From: Anaeromusa acidaminophila DSM 3853
GTDB taxonomy: Bacteria > Bacillota > Negativicutes > Anaeromusales > Anaeromusaceae
NCBI RefSeq assembly: GCF_000374545.1
Contig: NZ_KB894595.1
Span: 34,039 to 98,038, forward strand
Direction of reading: 5' to 3'
Length of the DNA stretch: 64,000 nucleotides
The position numbers and the translations under genes were made by a program. The notes under the pieces were generated by a model. That model ran no database searches. It saw only the letters and a list, made by a program, of their open reading frames with translations, and had not been told where the DNA came from. This document shows, piece by piece, positions 16,419 through 25,126 of this stretch. Position 1 is the first letter of the stretch; each line of letters begins with the position of its first letter.

Positions 16419-18356
16419 TTATCGAAAGAGTTCTTCGCGCAGTTTGTCGGTGATTGCTTTTTTTACTTTCTTCGTTACTTCTTCTTTTAATGCTTCTTCG
16501 CTTGTGGGGAAGTTGTTTTGGCGCAGCTGTTCCAGTATCTCTTGACTTAATTGGTCGGGATAAAAAGTTCCCCAATCGGTTTGGATGCTCAGATTGCTGA
16601 CTTGTGCTTCGGCAGAACCTTCTTTGATAAAGTCGCCAGAAAGCGTTCGAAAGTTTACGCCGTAAGCTTTACCATTTTGAATGGAAAAGCGGCCTTGGGT
16701 GGTGACGGAATTCCCGTGCCCATAGGCTGTTCCCCACATTGATAAAGGACCGGATACATCTTTGGCTGTTAGGCGTGAGCTATCGAGACCGCTCCCGGAT
16801 AGGGATAGGGAGTAACTTTCCGCCGCCGTATCGACAGGGCCGCTGGCTGAAATGGAGCCGCCGGTCGTGTTGCCATGAGCGGACTGCAAGTGCAAAACTT
16901 GCCCTTCATATGAGAACGATCCATAGATGTTTTGGACGGACATGTCACTCAATAGAAGGCTGGCAAGAGAGAACTCCCCTGTTAAGAGCGGCGTTGCTGC
17001 TGAACCGGAAAGGCGAGCGTCGATTACCAACGGGCCGTTGGCACTTAGGCTTGGCAGGATGGCTGAGGGGTTTCCGTCTGGCATGTAGATGGCAAGGGCT
17101 AGTTCTTTCGTATCATTCATGCCAATCGTTCCACTGGCGGCAAGGGAGCCGCCAGTCGTGTCTCCATAAGCAGAGTGCAGACGCAGCTGTTGGCCGGTGT
17201 AAGAAAAAGAGGCGTTAATATTAGTGATGATTGCGTTGCCGCAGCGAAGGCTGCCAAGCGTGAAATCGCCAGTTAGCACAGGGGCGAGGGCTGAGCCGCT
17301 AAGGCTGGCTTGCATAGCAAAAGGACCGCTGACATTTAAGCCGGGCAGTAGTGCGGCAGGGTCGCCAGCCGGCATTTGGAGCGTAAAATCCAGATCTTTT
17401 TCATTCGGTATTATGGATAGGCTTCCAGTGGCGGTGACAGGTTGTTCGTGATATAGCGTATGGATGTCTTGAAAGTAGATGCGGTTATCTTGTTTGGCAA
17501 AACTGGCGCTACACTGGGTCAAATTGACGGAGCCGGTGAGGGAAACATTCGAGAAGCTTCCCGATAATTGTTGTATCTCCATGGCGCCGTCTGGCTTTTT
17601 ACCAAGCTGTATAAGCAGTTCGTCAAGAAAACCTTCGGCTATTTTAATAGAGTCGTCGGAGGAGGTCAGTCCCAGCTTGTTCAGATCCAGTTTCCTGGCG
17701 GTTAAGGAGAGTTTTGCCTTATCAAAATCTCCCCACTGTCCGGCGAGCATGAAGGTGGCTTGATCTGCAAGTCCGGCGATGGAAAGTTCAAATGGGTCAT
17801 TTTGGTGAAAATCAATTTGACCGTGAAGCTGTTCGACCGTTTTGGTGAAAAAATTTGTTTGTATATGTGCCGTGCCATCGCGAATTTCTACAAGTGCGGC
17901 AAACTGACTTTCTTCAGTTGTCTTGGGTTTAAGCAAGCCGTTCCAGTTTGAGCTTTCTTGAGTATAGGTGAGCCATATTTCTGGCCGTTCTATAGTTACG
18001 CTGGTAATCAAATGGGGACCAAGCTGTCTGTTTAGCAAATCAAGCCAATCATAGTGCAGTTGTATCCGTTCAATGGTAGCTAATTGTTCACCCGTAGCGT
18101 TTAGAATTTGCACGTTTTTAGCTTCGATGACACCGAGGATGGTTAAGTCAATGGCAGCTGCGACAATCTGGCCGTTTATAGCTGCATTAGCTTGTGCAAG
18201 GAGAGATTCTTTTGCTTCTTGCTGAATTTGGCAGGCGACAGATTGAAACCAGAAGTATCCTAGCAGTAATAGTACAATGAATAAGATCGAAAAGATTTTT
18301 TTCTTGCTTCCGATGCTCCTTTTTTCTGGCGCCGGGGTTTCATTCTGCTGGATCAC
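16419..18356 (-). CDS. TamB/AsmA-like envelope protein with internal repeats
   Basis: A 645-residue protein anchored by one N-terminal helix (KKIFSILFIVLLLLGYFWFQ) with the remainder outside the inner membrane. The body is beta-rich and repetitive. A unit of about 110 residues occurs at least twice, with the pattern SGPFAMQASLSGSALAPVLTG ... TTGGSLAASGTI and SANGPLVIDARLSGSAATPLLTG ... TTGGSISASGPV. This pattern is typical of AsmA/TamB/YhdP-like proteins, which bridge the periplasm and move lipid or assist outer-membrane assembly. It starts at GTG 18356 behind GGGAGG. Its presence supports a diderm cell. It has no partner genes next to it. Confidence 0.75.
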   Translation of the reverse strand: MIQQNETPAPEKRSIGSKKKIFSILFIVLLLLGYFWFQSVACQIQQEAKESLLAQANAAINGQIVAAAIDLTILGVIEAKNVQILNATGEQLATIERIQLHYDWLDLLNRQLGPHLITSVTIERPEIWLTYTQESSNWNGLLKPKTTEESQFAALVEIRDGTAHIQTNFFTKTVEQLHGQIDFHQNDPFELSIAGLADQATFMLAGQWGDFDKAKLSLTARKLDLNKLGLTSSDDSIKIAEGFLDELLIQLGKKPDGAMEIQQLSGSFSNVSLTGSVNLTQCSASFAKQDNRIYFQDIHTLYHEQPVTATGSLSIIPNEKDLDFTLQMPAGDPAALLPGLNVSGPFAMQASLSGSALAPVLTGDFTLGSLRCGNAIITNINASFSYTGQQLRLHSAYGDTTGGSLAASGTIGMNDTKELALAIYMPDGNPSAILPSLSANGPLVIDARLSGSAATPLLTGEFSLASLLLSDMSVQNIYGSFSYEGQVLHLQSAHGNTTGGSISASGPVDTAAESYSLSLSGSGLDSSRLTAKDVSGPLSMWGTAYGHGNSVTTQGRFSIQNGKAYGVNFRTLSGDFIKEGSAEAQVSNLSIQTDWGTFYPDQLSQEILEQLRQNNFPTSEEALKEEVTKKVKKAITDKLREELFR

Positions 18357-18511
18357 GGGGCAGTCACCTCCCGATGTTACGTTGCGTGGCAGGCAAGGCA
18401 GTGGACCATGGGAATATATGTATGTATCTTCTCGTTGGGATTCAGTTTCCCCTGTGCATTTGACTGCGAATTATATCTTTAACCAGTAAAAAATAAAATA
18501 TTGGAAATGAG

Positions 18512-18557
18512 AAAAGGTTGTTGCCGTATTTTGGGAAATGGCAGCGGCCTTTATTTG
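18512..18557 (+). terminator. Terminator-like hairpin upstream of the glycosyltransferase
   Basis: AAAAGGTTGTTGCCGTATTT (18512-18531) can pair with AAATGGCAGCGGCCTTTATTT (18536-18556), including three G-T pairs, with a T-rich 3' side. It lies about 75 bases before the glycosyltransferase start and may attenuate read-through. Confidence 0.45.
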
Positions 18558-18630
18558 TTAAAGCAGGAGATTAAGAAATGAAGAAAGAAAATTCGGAATG
18601 AAAGTTGTGTAGTTGCGAAGGAGGGAGAGA

Positions 18631-19884
18631 ATGCGAATTTTGCTCACCAATACAGGGCCTTGGGGAACCGGCAGTGGCACGGTGGCGGATGCCGTCATGC
18701 AGGAATTGGCGCGGCGGGGGCATGAAGTTATGGCCTTCTTTCCTGATACCGGTTTGCCGGGCGTTGATAACGACAAGTACTATTTACACCCCGAACGCTA
18801 TCGGATCGCGGCCTTTCCAACCACTTACGCCGGAGTGGAGTTGTATACTTTTCCGCTTATTATTCCGGATCCTAATCCGCGTAACTATCATGACGCTTGG
18901 ACTTTCAAGAAATTAAGCCGGGCCCAATTGCGGGCGTATTTCGGGTATATGAAACAGGAATTGCAGCAACTGCTAAATGAGTTCCGGCCGGATATAGTGG
19001 AATGTCAGCATATATGGGCGTTGGACCGAGTTGTACATGAACTCGGCTACCCTTATATTGCAGTTGCGCATCATAGTGACCAGCTTGGCTTTCTGTATGA
19101 CGAGCGAATGCGCGGACTCATTTTGGAGTCAGCGGGTAACGCCGGTTTTATTTTTGCGATTTCCGATTATGTAAAGCAAGAAGTGCTTCGTTTGTACGGT
19201 CTGACGCCAGAGCGGGTCGTTACGATTCCGAATGGCTATAATCAACAGCTTTTCCAGCCGGTGCGCCTTAATCGTCGGCAGGTGCTAGAACGATTAGGTC
19301 TAGCGCATTTGGAAGCATTGCCGCTGATTGCTTTTTGCGGCAAAGTATCAAAAACCAAAGGCATCGATGTATTGCTGCAGGCTAACCGTATCATTCAGCA
19401 GCATCATCCGGCGGCATTGCTGATTTTAGGGAGCGGTGATTTGACGCAAATTTGCCAAGGAATTTCCGGACCCTATTCGTTAGAGAATGTAATTTATTTA
19501 GGTCATTGTCCGCAGGAAGAATTGGCGCTGCTTCATAATCTGGCGACCTTGAGCGTGTTGCCCTCTCGTACAGAAGGGTTTGGCATTGCCGCCTTAGAGG
19601 CTATGGGCTGCGGCAAGCCGATTGTGGCAACCCGTGTCGGCGGTTTGGCTGACTTTGCGGTAGGAGGCTTGGTTGAGCCAGAGGATGCTCTTGGCTTGGC
19701 GGAGCATATTTTGAGGGTGCTGCGGCTGAATGATAGAGACTATAATTCCTTATGCGCCGAAGCGCTGAGCGTAGCGCATCGGTATTCTTGGCGGATGCTA
19801 GTGGAGCGTAGGCTGAGTTATTATGAAACACTTATTGAAAAAAATAAGAAAAAGATAGGCCGGAATCGTTTTCGAAACAGTTAA
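18631..19884 (+). CDS. Glycosyltransferase family 4 protein
   Basis: A 417-residue retaining glycosyltransferase with GT-B fold. The N-terminal domain begins MRILLTNTGPWGTGSGTVADAV; the C-terminal donor-binding domain has FCGKVSKTKGIDVLLQA and the EX7E motif in RTEGFGIAALEAMGCGKPIVA. The start at 18631 has GGAGGG eight bases upstream and gives the usual MRIL N-terminus. It acts at the cytoplasmic face, probably on a lipid or glycan. It stands alone rather than in a polysaccharide cluster, so its acceptor cannot be inferred. Confidence 0.9.
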   Translation: MRILLTNTGPWGTGSGTVADAVMQELARRGHEVMAFFPDTGLPGVDNDKYYLHPERYRIAAFPTTYAGVELYTFPLIIPDPNPRNYHDAWTFKKLSRAQLRAYFGYMKQELQQLLNEFRPDIVECQHIWALDRVVHELGYPYIAVAHHSDQLGFLYDERMRGLILESAGNAGFIFAISDYVKQEVLRLYGLTPERVVTIPNGYNQQLFQPVRLNRRQVLERLGLAHLEALPLIAFCGKVSKTKGIDVLLQANRIIQQHHPAALLILGSGDLTQICQGISGPYSLENVIYLGHCPQEELALLHNLATLSVLPSRTEGFGIAALEAMGCGKPIVATRVGGLADFAVGGLVEPEDALGLAEHILRVLRLNDRDYNSLCAEALSVAHRYSWRMLVERRLSYYETLIEKNKKKIGRNRFRNS

Positions 19885-19898
19885 ATTTTTGCTATAAT
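19871..19898 (+). promoter_or_regulatory. Extended -10 promoter before the HD-GYP gene
   Basis: TGCTATAAT (TATAAT at 19893-19898) is an extended -10 element, with a weak -35 (TTCGAA at 19871). The transcript would have a leader of about 145 bases before GTG 20051, containing a hairpin CTGCAAAG/CTTTTGCAG (19930-19951). Confidence 0.55.
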
Positions 19899-20050
19899 CT
19901 ATAGAGGTGGAAGAAATGGGTCGCAAGACCTGCAAAGGCGAGACTTTTGCAGAGGAAGAATGACTGTTGTTGAAAGTGTAGCCGGAGCAGGAAGTTGGAG
20001 TGATGAATAGCTGGTTTGCGGTAGCAGCATGATTTTTGGAGGAAGCACTT

Positions 20051-21121
20051 GTGACGATAAGAAAGAAACAACGTCTTTCCTTGGATGAAATACATGAAGG
20101 TATGATTGTAGCGGAGCCGGTCTTTTTTGAAGAAGATCGCCCTGTGTTTTTTAGTGAAGGAAGTATCGTTACGGCTCGCTTGATTCGGTGGCTCAAACGC
20201 GCTGGACAAAAGGAACTGAGCGTATATATTGAAGAACAGCCGGCTATGCCGAAAGAAGCAGCAGGACGTACGTACAAGCTGCTGCTGGGCGGGATGCAGG
20301 ACATCTTTCAGTCTCTGCGCAAAGGAGCGGCTCTTCAAGATGGGCAAGTGAAGCAATTGGCGGAAAAGGCGCTAACCGCTGTGCACCAGCCGGATATTTT
20401 TCATGTGTTGAATATAGCGGGTCAGTATGATGAGGATTTAATTGTTCATAGTTTGCATGTGGGGATGTTGTCAGGGCTTTTAGCGCTTTGGAGCAAATTT
20501 GATGCAGAGTGTGTTAAAGCGGCGTTGATAACAGGATTACTGCATGATATAGGGAAAATTCGGGTTCCCGAGCGTATTTTGAAAAAACAGGACTCCTTGC
20601 TGCCTCATGAGTTATCTGTATTTAAGGGATATCCTTTTTACAGCTTTCAGATGCTACAGGGGAATGATTTGCCGGAGAAGGTGTTGGAAGGAGTACTATA
20701 CCATCGGGAACGTCTGGATGGCAGCGGCTATCCGGAACGTCGCGAAGGCAGCGACATTCCCATGGAGGCGCAAATTGTCGCGGTAGTGGACGAGTATATT
20801 TCCTTTTGTTCAAAACAGAAAAATGGCGCTGTTTTAGCGGCGCTGGCGATGATTTTGGAAGAGATGCACATCCGCTTGAATCCTGTATTATGCTTGACCT
20901 TGGTAGAGCGGCTGAAAGAAATGTTAATTGGGGCCGATGTAACCTTAGACGACGACAGAAAAGGAAATATTATTCAATTTTCGAAGCTGTTGACCTTGCG
21001 GCCATTAATCAAATTATCGGGAAATGATGAGTATATTGATTTGGAAGTAGAACCGCAGCTACAGTTTAGATTGACCGGCGATGTGGCTCAGTTCTGGACA
21101 AATCAAGGGAAAAACAGCTAA
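20051..21121 (+). CDS. HD-GYP domain protein with altered metal site
   Basis: A 356-residue soluble protein. An N-terminal domain of about 110 residues (DEIHEGMIVAEPVFFEED) resembles the one commonly placed before HD-GYP. The HD-GYP domain keeps HDIGK and the GSGYP element, but two metal ligands of the family seem to be lost: the KxHP motif reads KGYP, and HHERxDG reads HRERLDG. It may therefore lack c-di-GMP phosphodiesterase activity and act as a sensor or binding protein. GTG 20051 is chosen because GGAGG (20038-20042) is 8 bases upstream. A terminator follows. Confidence 0.8.
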   Translation: MTIRKKQRLSLDEIHEGMIVAEPVFFEEDRPVFFSEGSIVTARLIRWLKRAGQKELSVYIEEQPAMPKEAAGRTYKLLLGGMQDIFQSLRKGAALQDGQVKQLAEKALTAVHQPDIFHVLNIAGQYDEDLIVHSLHVGMLSGLLALWSKFDAECVKAALITGLLHDIGKIRVPERILKKQDSLLPHELSVFKGYPFYSFQMLQGNDLPEKVLEGVLYHRERLDGSGYPERREGSDIPMEAQIVAVVDEYISFCSKQKNGAVLAALAMILEEMHIRLNPVLCLTLVERLKEMLIGADVTLDDDRKGNIIQFSKLLTLRPLIKLSGNDEYIDLEVEPQLQFRLTGDVAQFWTNQGKNS

Positions 21122-21127
21122 CATATG

Positions 21128-21186
21128 AAAAAAAGAAGCTCGTCTGCAACTGCGTTTAGGCAGCCGGCAGGAGCTTCTTTAGTTTT
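21128..21186 (+). terminator. Terminator after the HD-GYP-like gene
   Basis: AAAGAAGCTC (21132-21141) pairs with GAGCTTCTTT (21171-21180), enclosing an inner CTGC/GCAG-type stem; a short T run follows. Confidence 0.75.
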
Positions 21187-21237
21187 GAGGGAATAACATA
21201 ATAAAATATTTATCAAAACAGAAGCGAGGGTTAAGAC

Positions 21238-22269
21238 GTGTATAGTTTTAAAAATGATTATAGCGAAGGGGCGCATCCGAGGCTGCTGGCAGCGTTAGGC
21301 GCGTGCAATTTTGAGCAGGCCGAAGGGTATGGCTTGGACCGTTATACACAGGCGGCTGTGAAGCTGCTGAAGCAGCTTGTGGAGAATGAGACGGTGCAGA
21401 TTCACCTCCTATCGGGAGGGACACAGACCAATCTGACAGCCTTGGCGGCTTTTTTGCGACCCCATGAGGCGGCCGTAGCGGCGCAAAGCGGTCATATTTT
21501 GGTGCATGAAACAGGCGCGATTGAGGCAACTGGACATAAGGTGCTGAGTGTTCCTTCAATAGACGGCAAAGTGAGTCCAGCGGCTGTAGAAGCCATGGTT
21601 TTATCGCATGGCGATGAGCATATGGTTAAGCCGCGCTTATTGTATCTTTCACAGCCTACGGAAATCGGGACGTTGTACTCGGCTTTAGAGCTGCAGGAGT
21701 TAAAGAACCTTTGCGAACGCCTGGATTTATATTTATATGTAGACGGCGCCCGGCTTGGTTCCGCTCTTTGCGCGCCGGGAAATGATGTGGACTTGCCAGA
21801 ACTTTGCCGCTTGGCGGACGCGTTTTATATCGGCGGTACAAAAAACGGCGCTTTATTGGGAGAAGCTTTGGTTATTGTCAAAGAAGAACTTAAGAAGGAT
21901 TTTCGCTATCAAATGAAACAAAAAGGCGCTCTTTTAGCAAAAGGGCAAGTGATGGGCGTGCAATTTCAAGAATTGTTCCGAGACGGTTTGTACTTTGAAC
22001 TAGCGCGACGCGCGAATGCGTTGGCGGCGCGACTGCGCCAAGCGATTGCTGAAGCTGGTTATTCGCTTTTAGCGCCAACGGTGACCAACCAGGTGTTTCC
22101 TGTGCTGCCTAATCAACTAATTGCCAAGCTGGAAGAGAAATTTTCATTTTATGTATGGGAAGCGGTGGATGAAAGCCATTCCGCTATTCGCCTTGTGACA
22201 TCTTGGGCGACGGAGGAAGCGGCGGTAGAGGCGTTTGCTATCGCTTTAAAAGGGAATGCTGGCCGATGA
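21238..22269 (+). CDS. Low-specificity threonine aldolase / beta-eliminating lyase
   Basis: A 343-residue PLP enzyme of the threonine aldolase type. Visible landmarks: FKNDYSEGAHPRLLAAL at the start, LLSGGTQTNLTALAA for cofactor phosphate binding, YVDGARLGSAL with the PLP-ring aspartate, and FYIGGTKNGALLGEA with the Schiff-base lysine. It would cleave threonine (or allo-threonine) to glycine and acetaldehyde in the cytoplasm. It starts at GTG 21238. Its stop overlaps the start of the DUF2164 gene (ATGA), so the two are co-translated. Confidence 0.9.
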   Translation: MYSFKNDYSEGAHPRLLAALGACNFEQAEGYGLDRYTQAAVKLLKQLVENETVQIHLLSGGTQTNLTALAAFLRPHEAAVAAQSGHILVHETGAIEATGHKVLSVPSIDGKVSPAAVEAMVLSHGDEHMVKPRLLYLSQPTEIGTLYSALELQELKNLCERLDLYLYVDGARLGSALCAPGNDVDLPELCRLADAFYIGGTKNGALLGEALVIVKEELKKDFRYQMKQKGALLAKGQVMGVQFQELFRDGLYFELARRANALAARLRQAIAEAGYSLLAPTVTNQVFPVLPNQLIAKLEEKFSFYVWEAVDESHSAIRLVTSWATEEAAVEAFAIALKGNAGR

Positions 22270-22508
22270 AGCAAGCTGTAATTGCGCTAGCGCCGGAAAC
22301 TAAAAAAATGCTCATAGCGAATTTGCAGAACTACTACAGCATAGAGCGTGAAGAAGAACTTAGCGAATTTCAAGCAGCCTTGCTGTTAGAGTTTATTTTG
22401 TCCGACATCGGCGTTTATATTTACAATCAAGCGATTTCCGATGCTCAGAAGTTGATGCAGCAAAAAACGGAAGAGCTCTTTGTTTTGGAAAAAAGAATCA
22501 AAGCGTAA
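22266..22508 (+). CDS. DUF2164 family small protein
   Basis: An 80-residue acidic helical protein. LSEFQAALLLEFILSDIGVYIYNQAISDAQKLM is the recognisable DUF2164 core. It overlaps the threonine aldolase stop by 4 bases and must be translated by coupling, since no separate Shine-Dalgarno site is obvious. The function of the family is unknown. Confidence 0.8.
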   Translation: MKQAVIALAPETKKMLIANLQNYYSIEREEELSEFQAALLLEFILSDIGVYIYNQAISDAQKLMQQKTEELFVLEKRIKA

Positions 22509-22551
22509 GGCGACAGGGTGTTAAGGAGAAAAAAGAATAGGAGGGATATCT

Positions 22552-23073
22552 TTGAAGAAAATAATTTTATGCATGGCTTTATGGGTAATGACTTTGCTGG
22601 GAGGCGCAGCTCAAGCGCAGGATCTTTCGGACAATCCGATTGATCAAGCGTTTGCGGCAGATTTAAATACAGGGCGATCGACCTATGAGCTGAATTATGT
22701 GACGAGCGAGTATTGCAAGGCTTGGAAGGCGGAACTAGAGCATGCCGGAGACATTCTTAAAGGGCAATACGTCTTCGATGCGGATAAAGAAAAGATAGAT
22801 GCCTATGTAGCAGCAGTGCAGCAAGTGAGTAAGCAGGCGGGCGATGTAGAGCGTCTAAACTTGTCGGACACGGCGATGGATCCGGTGCAGCGGCATGTGG
22901 GAACCGGTGCGACCAGCGCGGGTTTGCTCGCTCAGGCGCGAACCTATAAGGAAGCGACGCTGTTTTTGATTCGGGCGTATGGCGGCAATAACCCCAAAGA
23001 AAAAGCGGCCTATCGGTATCTTTATGCAGGACAAGGAATTGATTGGGACGCAGTGAGGAAAAAGGCTCAATAA
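22552..23073 (+). CDS. Secreted protein of unknown function
   Basis: A 173-residue protein with a signal peptide ending GGAAQAQ. The mature part is helical and rich in alanine, aspartate and lysine, with two cysteines at most. It starts at TTG 22552 with AGGAGGG upstream. I do not recognise a family. It precedes a second secreted protein by 26 bases, with which it probably forms an operon. Confidence 0.7.
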   Translation: MKKIILCMALWVMTLLGGAAQAQDLSDNPIDQAFAADLNTGRSTYELNYVTSEYCKAWKAELEHAGDILKGQYVFDADKEKIDAYVAAVQQVSKQAGDVERLNLSDTAMDPVQRHVGTGATSAGLLAQARTYKEATLFLIRAYGGNNPKEKAAYRYLYAGQGIDWDAVRKKAQ

Positions 23074-23099
23074 AAGGGAACAGGAAGAGGGATCTTTGA

Positions 23100-23486
23100 A
23101 TGAAGAAAAGTATATGGGCGCTGTGCCTTTGCTTGTTAGTGTTGACTGTTTGGGGCGGCGCCGCGTCAGCGAAGCAGCCGATGACTTGGCAAACTACAAT
23201 TATTGATGAGGCGCAGGGTTCTTTGTATATTCGAGGCTATTTCAGCAATAGCCCTGCCGGCAAAACCGTGGATCGAATTGATTGGTTTCAGCCTAATCTA
23301 GTGCTTCTTTGCCATGATGGCTCCAAAGTGTCTGTTCATGCCAAAGACATGCGTGCGCAGGCTTGTTATATACCGCCGGGAGGAACGCAGGAAATGCTTT
23401 TTGTAGTGCCTGCGCCGGTAAAATCATGGAAAAGCTGGACCATGAACGCCAAATTCGGTTATCACAGTCAGGGAGACGATGACTAG
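23100..23486 (+). CDS. Secreted small protein of unknown function
   Basis: A 128-residue protein with a signal peptide (SIWALCLCLLVLTVWGGAASA). The mature part looks like a single small beta sandwich: SLYIRGYFSNSPAGKTVDRIDWFQPNLVL and a C-terminal AKFGYHSQGDDD tail. It lies downstream of another secreted protein gene and 48 bases before the flavoenzyme gene. I do not recognise the family. Confidence 0.7.
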   Translation: MKKSIWALCLCLLVLTVWGGAASAKQPMTWQTTIIDEAQGSLYIRGYFSNSPAGKTVDRIDWFQPNLVLLCHDGSKVSVHAKDMRAQACYIPPGGTQEMLFVVPAPVKSWKSWTMNAKFGYHSQGDDD

Positions 23487-23534
23487 AAGACGGTTTCTCT
23501 GCGTTTTGTATTTTAGGGGAAAGAGGTGTGGAAA

Positions 23535-24644
23535 ATGAAAAATTTGTTTTCTCCTTGCGTTATTGGCCGAATGGCGCTTAAAAACCGCATTGTACGTTCG
23601 GCGACGGAGGATTGGCTGGGAACGCCGGATGGTCTAATTACAACAGAAAAGACAGCTTTGTATGAGCAACTGGCAGCAGGCGGAGTGGGTACGATCATTA
23701 CGGGGCACGCCTATGTGGCGCATCCGCACGGGCGGGCGGCGCAAAAGCAAAACGGCATATGGGATGATAAATATGTAGAGGGCTGGCGGGAGCTGACAAG
23801 GTTGGTTCACAAGCATGAGGCGCGCCTGGTGCTGCAGTTGGCCCATGCCGGGCGGCAAACGGTCCCGGAAATTATTGCAGGGGAAATGCCGGTGGCGCCA
23901 AGCGATCTTTTTGATGAAGCAGGAGTCCAGACGGCGCGGGCGCTAAGCGAGACGGAATTGCAGCAATTGGTGCAGGACTATGCGGCGGCGGCGCGGCGAG
24001 CGAAGGAAGCTGGCTGTGACGGCGTGCAGCTTCATATGGCGCATGGCTATTTATTAGCGCAGTTTCTCTCGCCGTATACCAATCGCCGGGAGGATGCATA
24101 TGGCGGTTCATGGGAAAAACGTGTTCGCTTTCCCTTAGAAGTGGTAGCTTCTGTGCGTCAAGCGGTAGGTGCGAATTTTCCCCTTTGGATTAAACTGAAC
24201 ACCACGGATGGATTGCCGGAAACTATACAGCCGCAGTTGTCTCGGTCGGAGGTTGTGCAATACGCTAAAAAATTTGCGGCTGCTTCGGTTGACGCCATTG
24301 AGCTTAGCGGCGGCACGATTAAGGAAAACCGCCTGGTTATGGCCAAACCTGGCATTCGCACGGCTAAAGATGAAGCTTATTTTCTTGCGGCGGCGGAAGC
24401 GGTTAAGGCGTCAGTAGAAGTGCCTGTAATTTTAGTGGGAGGCATGCGTTCGCGCGCGGTTATGCAAGAGGTGATCAATGAAGGCAAGGCGGATTTGGTT
24501 TCTATGAGCCGCGCTTTTATTTGCGAACCGGATTTAGTGAAACGCTTGGCGGCCGGGCAGGAAAAGGCCTCCTGCGTGTCTTGCAACGGCTGTTTCAACC
24601 CGCAAGGCATTCGTTGTGTTTTGTCGGATAAAAATAAATCTTGA
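23535..24644 (+). CDS. NADH:flavin oxidoreductase, old yellow enzyme family
   Basis: A 369-residue single-domain FMN enzyme. Landmarks: LFSPCVIGRMALKNRIVRSAT, LVLQLAHAGRQT, GVQLHMAHGYLLAQFLSPYTNRREDAYGGS and VSMSRAFICEPDLVKRL. A C-terminal CVSCNGC followed by a further Cys after seven residues recalls the iron-sulfur cysteines of dienoyl-CoA/enoate reductases, but the NAD-binding domains of those enzymes are missing. It should reduce activated double bonds; the substrate is unknown. ATG 23535 has GAGGTG at a good distance, better than GTG 23526. Its stop overlaps the -35 box of the next promoter. Confidence 0.88.
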   Translation: MKNLFSPCVIGRMALKNRIVRSATEDWLGTPDGLITTEKTALYEQLAAGGVGTIITGHAYVAHPHGRAAQKQNGIWDDKYVEGWRELTRLVHKHEARLVLQLAHAGRQTVPEIIAGEMPVAPSDLFDEAGVQTARALSETELQQLVQDYAAAARRAKEAGCDGVQLHMAHGYLLAQFLSPYTNRREDAYGGSWEKRVRFPLEVVASVRQAVGANFPLWIKLNTTDGLPETIQPQLSRSEVVQYAKKFAAASVDAIELSGGTIKENRLVMAKPGIRTAKDEAYFLAAAEAVKASVEVPVILVGGMRSRAVMQEVINEGKADLVSMSRAFICEPDLVKRLAAGQEKASCVSCNGCFNPQGIRCVLSDKNKS

Positions 24645-24669
24645 CATAGAATTTGTAAACGAGTATAGT
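24641..24669 (+). promoter_or_regulatory. Consensus sigma-A promoter for the T-box leader
   Basis: TTGACA (24641-24646) and TATAGT (24664-24669) with a 17-bp spacer. It overlaps the stop codon of the flavoenzyme gene and drives the T-box transcript. Confidence 0.85.
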
Positions 24670-24719
24670 AATAATCGTTACAAAGACATGCCTTAGAAAA
24701 TTAAATAGAAAAACAAATG

Positions 24720-25003
24720 TAACGAGGGAGAGCGTTGGTCAATCAAAATCGTTTCAGAGAGCCGGTGGTTGGTGCGAATCGGTAGCGAGGATTGGGCAAA
24801 AATCACTCCTGAACAGCAACGCTGAAATGCAAAAAGTAAGCCGCGCCGGCCTCAGCTCCGCAAGGAGTGCAACCGTTATCTTGCTAAGGTTGTTAGACCT
24901 GATGAGAAGCAGACATATTGTCTGTAAAAAGGGTGGTACCGCAGGAGTTTAGCTTCCTGCCCCTTTCAGTCCTTGGACTTGAAAGGGGCAGGGGGCTTTT
25001 TTG
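24720..25003 (+). promoter_or_regulatory. T-box leader 3, specifier probably ATC (Ile)
   Basis: Distal motifs AGAGAG (24756-24761) and GGTGCGA (24771-24777), T-box sequence AGGGTGGTACCGCAG from 24930, and terminator GCCCCTTTCAGTCC/GGACTTGAAAGGGGC (24959-24989) with a T run to 25002. CAATC (24740-24744) pairs with GATTG (24790-24794) above the specifier loop, and GGAG with CTCC below it. The 3' strand of the loop then holds AAA-ATC-ACT-CCT-GAAC, in step with the consensus GAA-NNN-ACC-CNN-GAGC, so the codon is ATC. TGGT in the bulge fits the A discriminator of tRNA-Ile. A canonical AGTA is lacking. Confidence 0.8.
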
Positions 25004-25126
25004 TCGTTTGGCGGCATGCGCAGCCGGCAGACGCATAGAATACATGTTTGGACGCGTGGATTCCGGAAACAGGCGTCAAAGCATGGAAAAGCACTATTTT
25101 TATTTTATTGGGGAGTGTGCATTTAT

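Noticed and set aside
24811..24823. GAA-CAG-CAACGCT read as a Gln specifier in T-box 3
   Set aside because: CAACGCT can pair with AGCGTTG (24731-24737), but this would leave a 3' loop of about 22 bases, and TGGT would not fit the G discriminator of tRNA-Gln. The ATC reading fits loop size, spacing and discriminator better.
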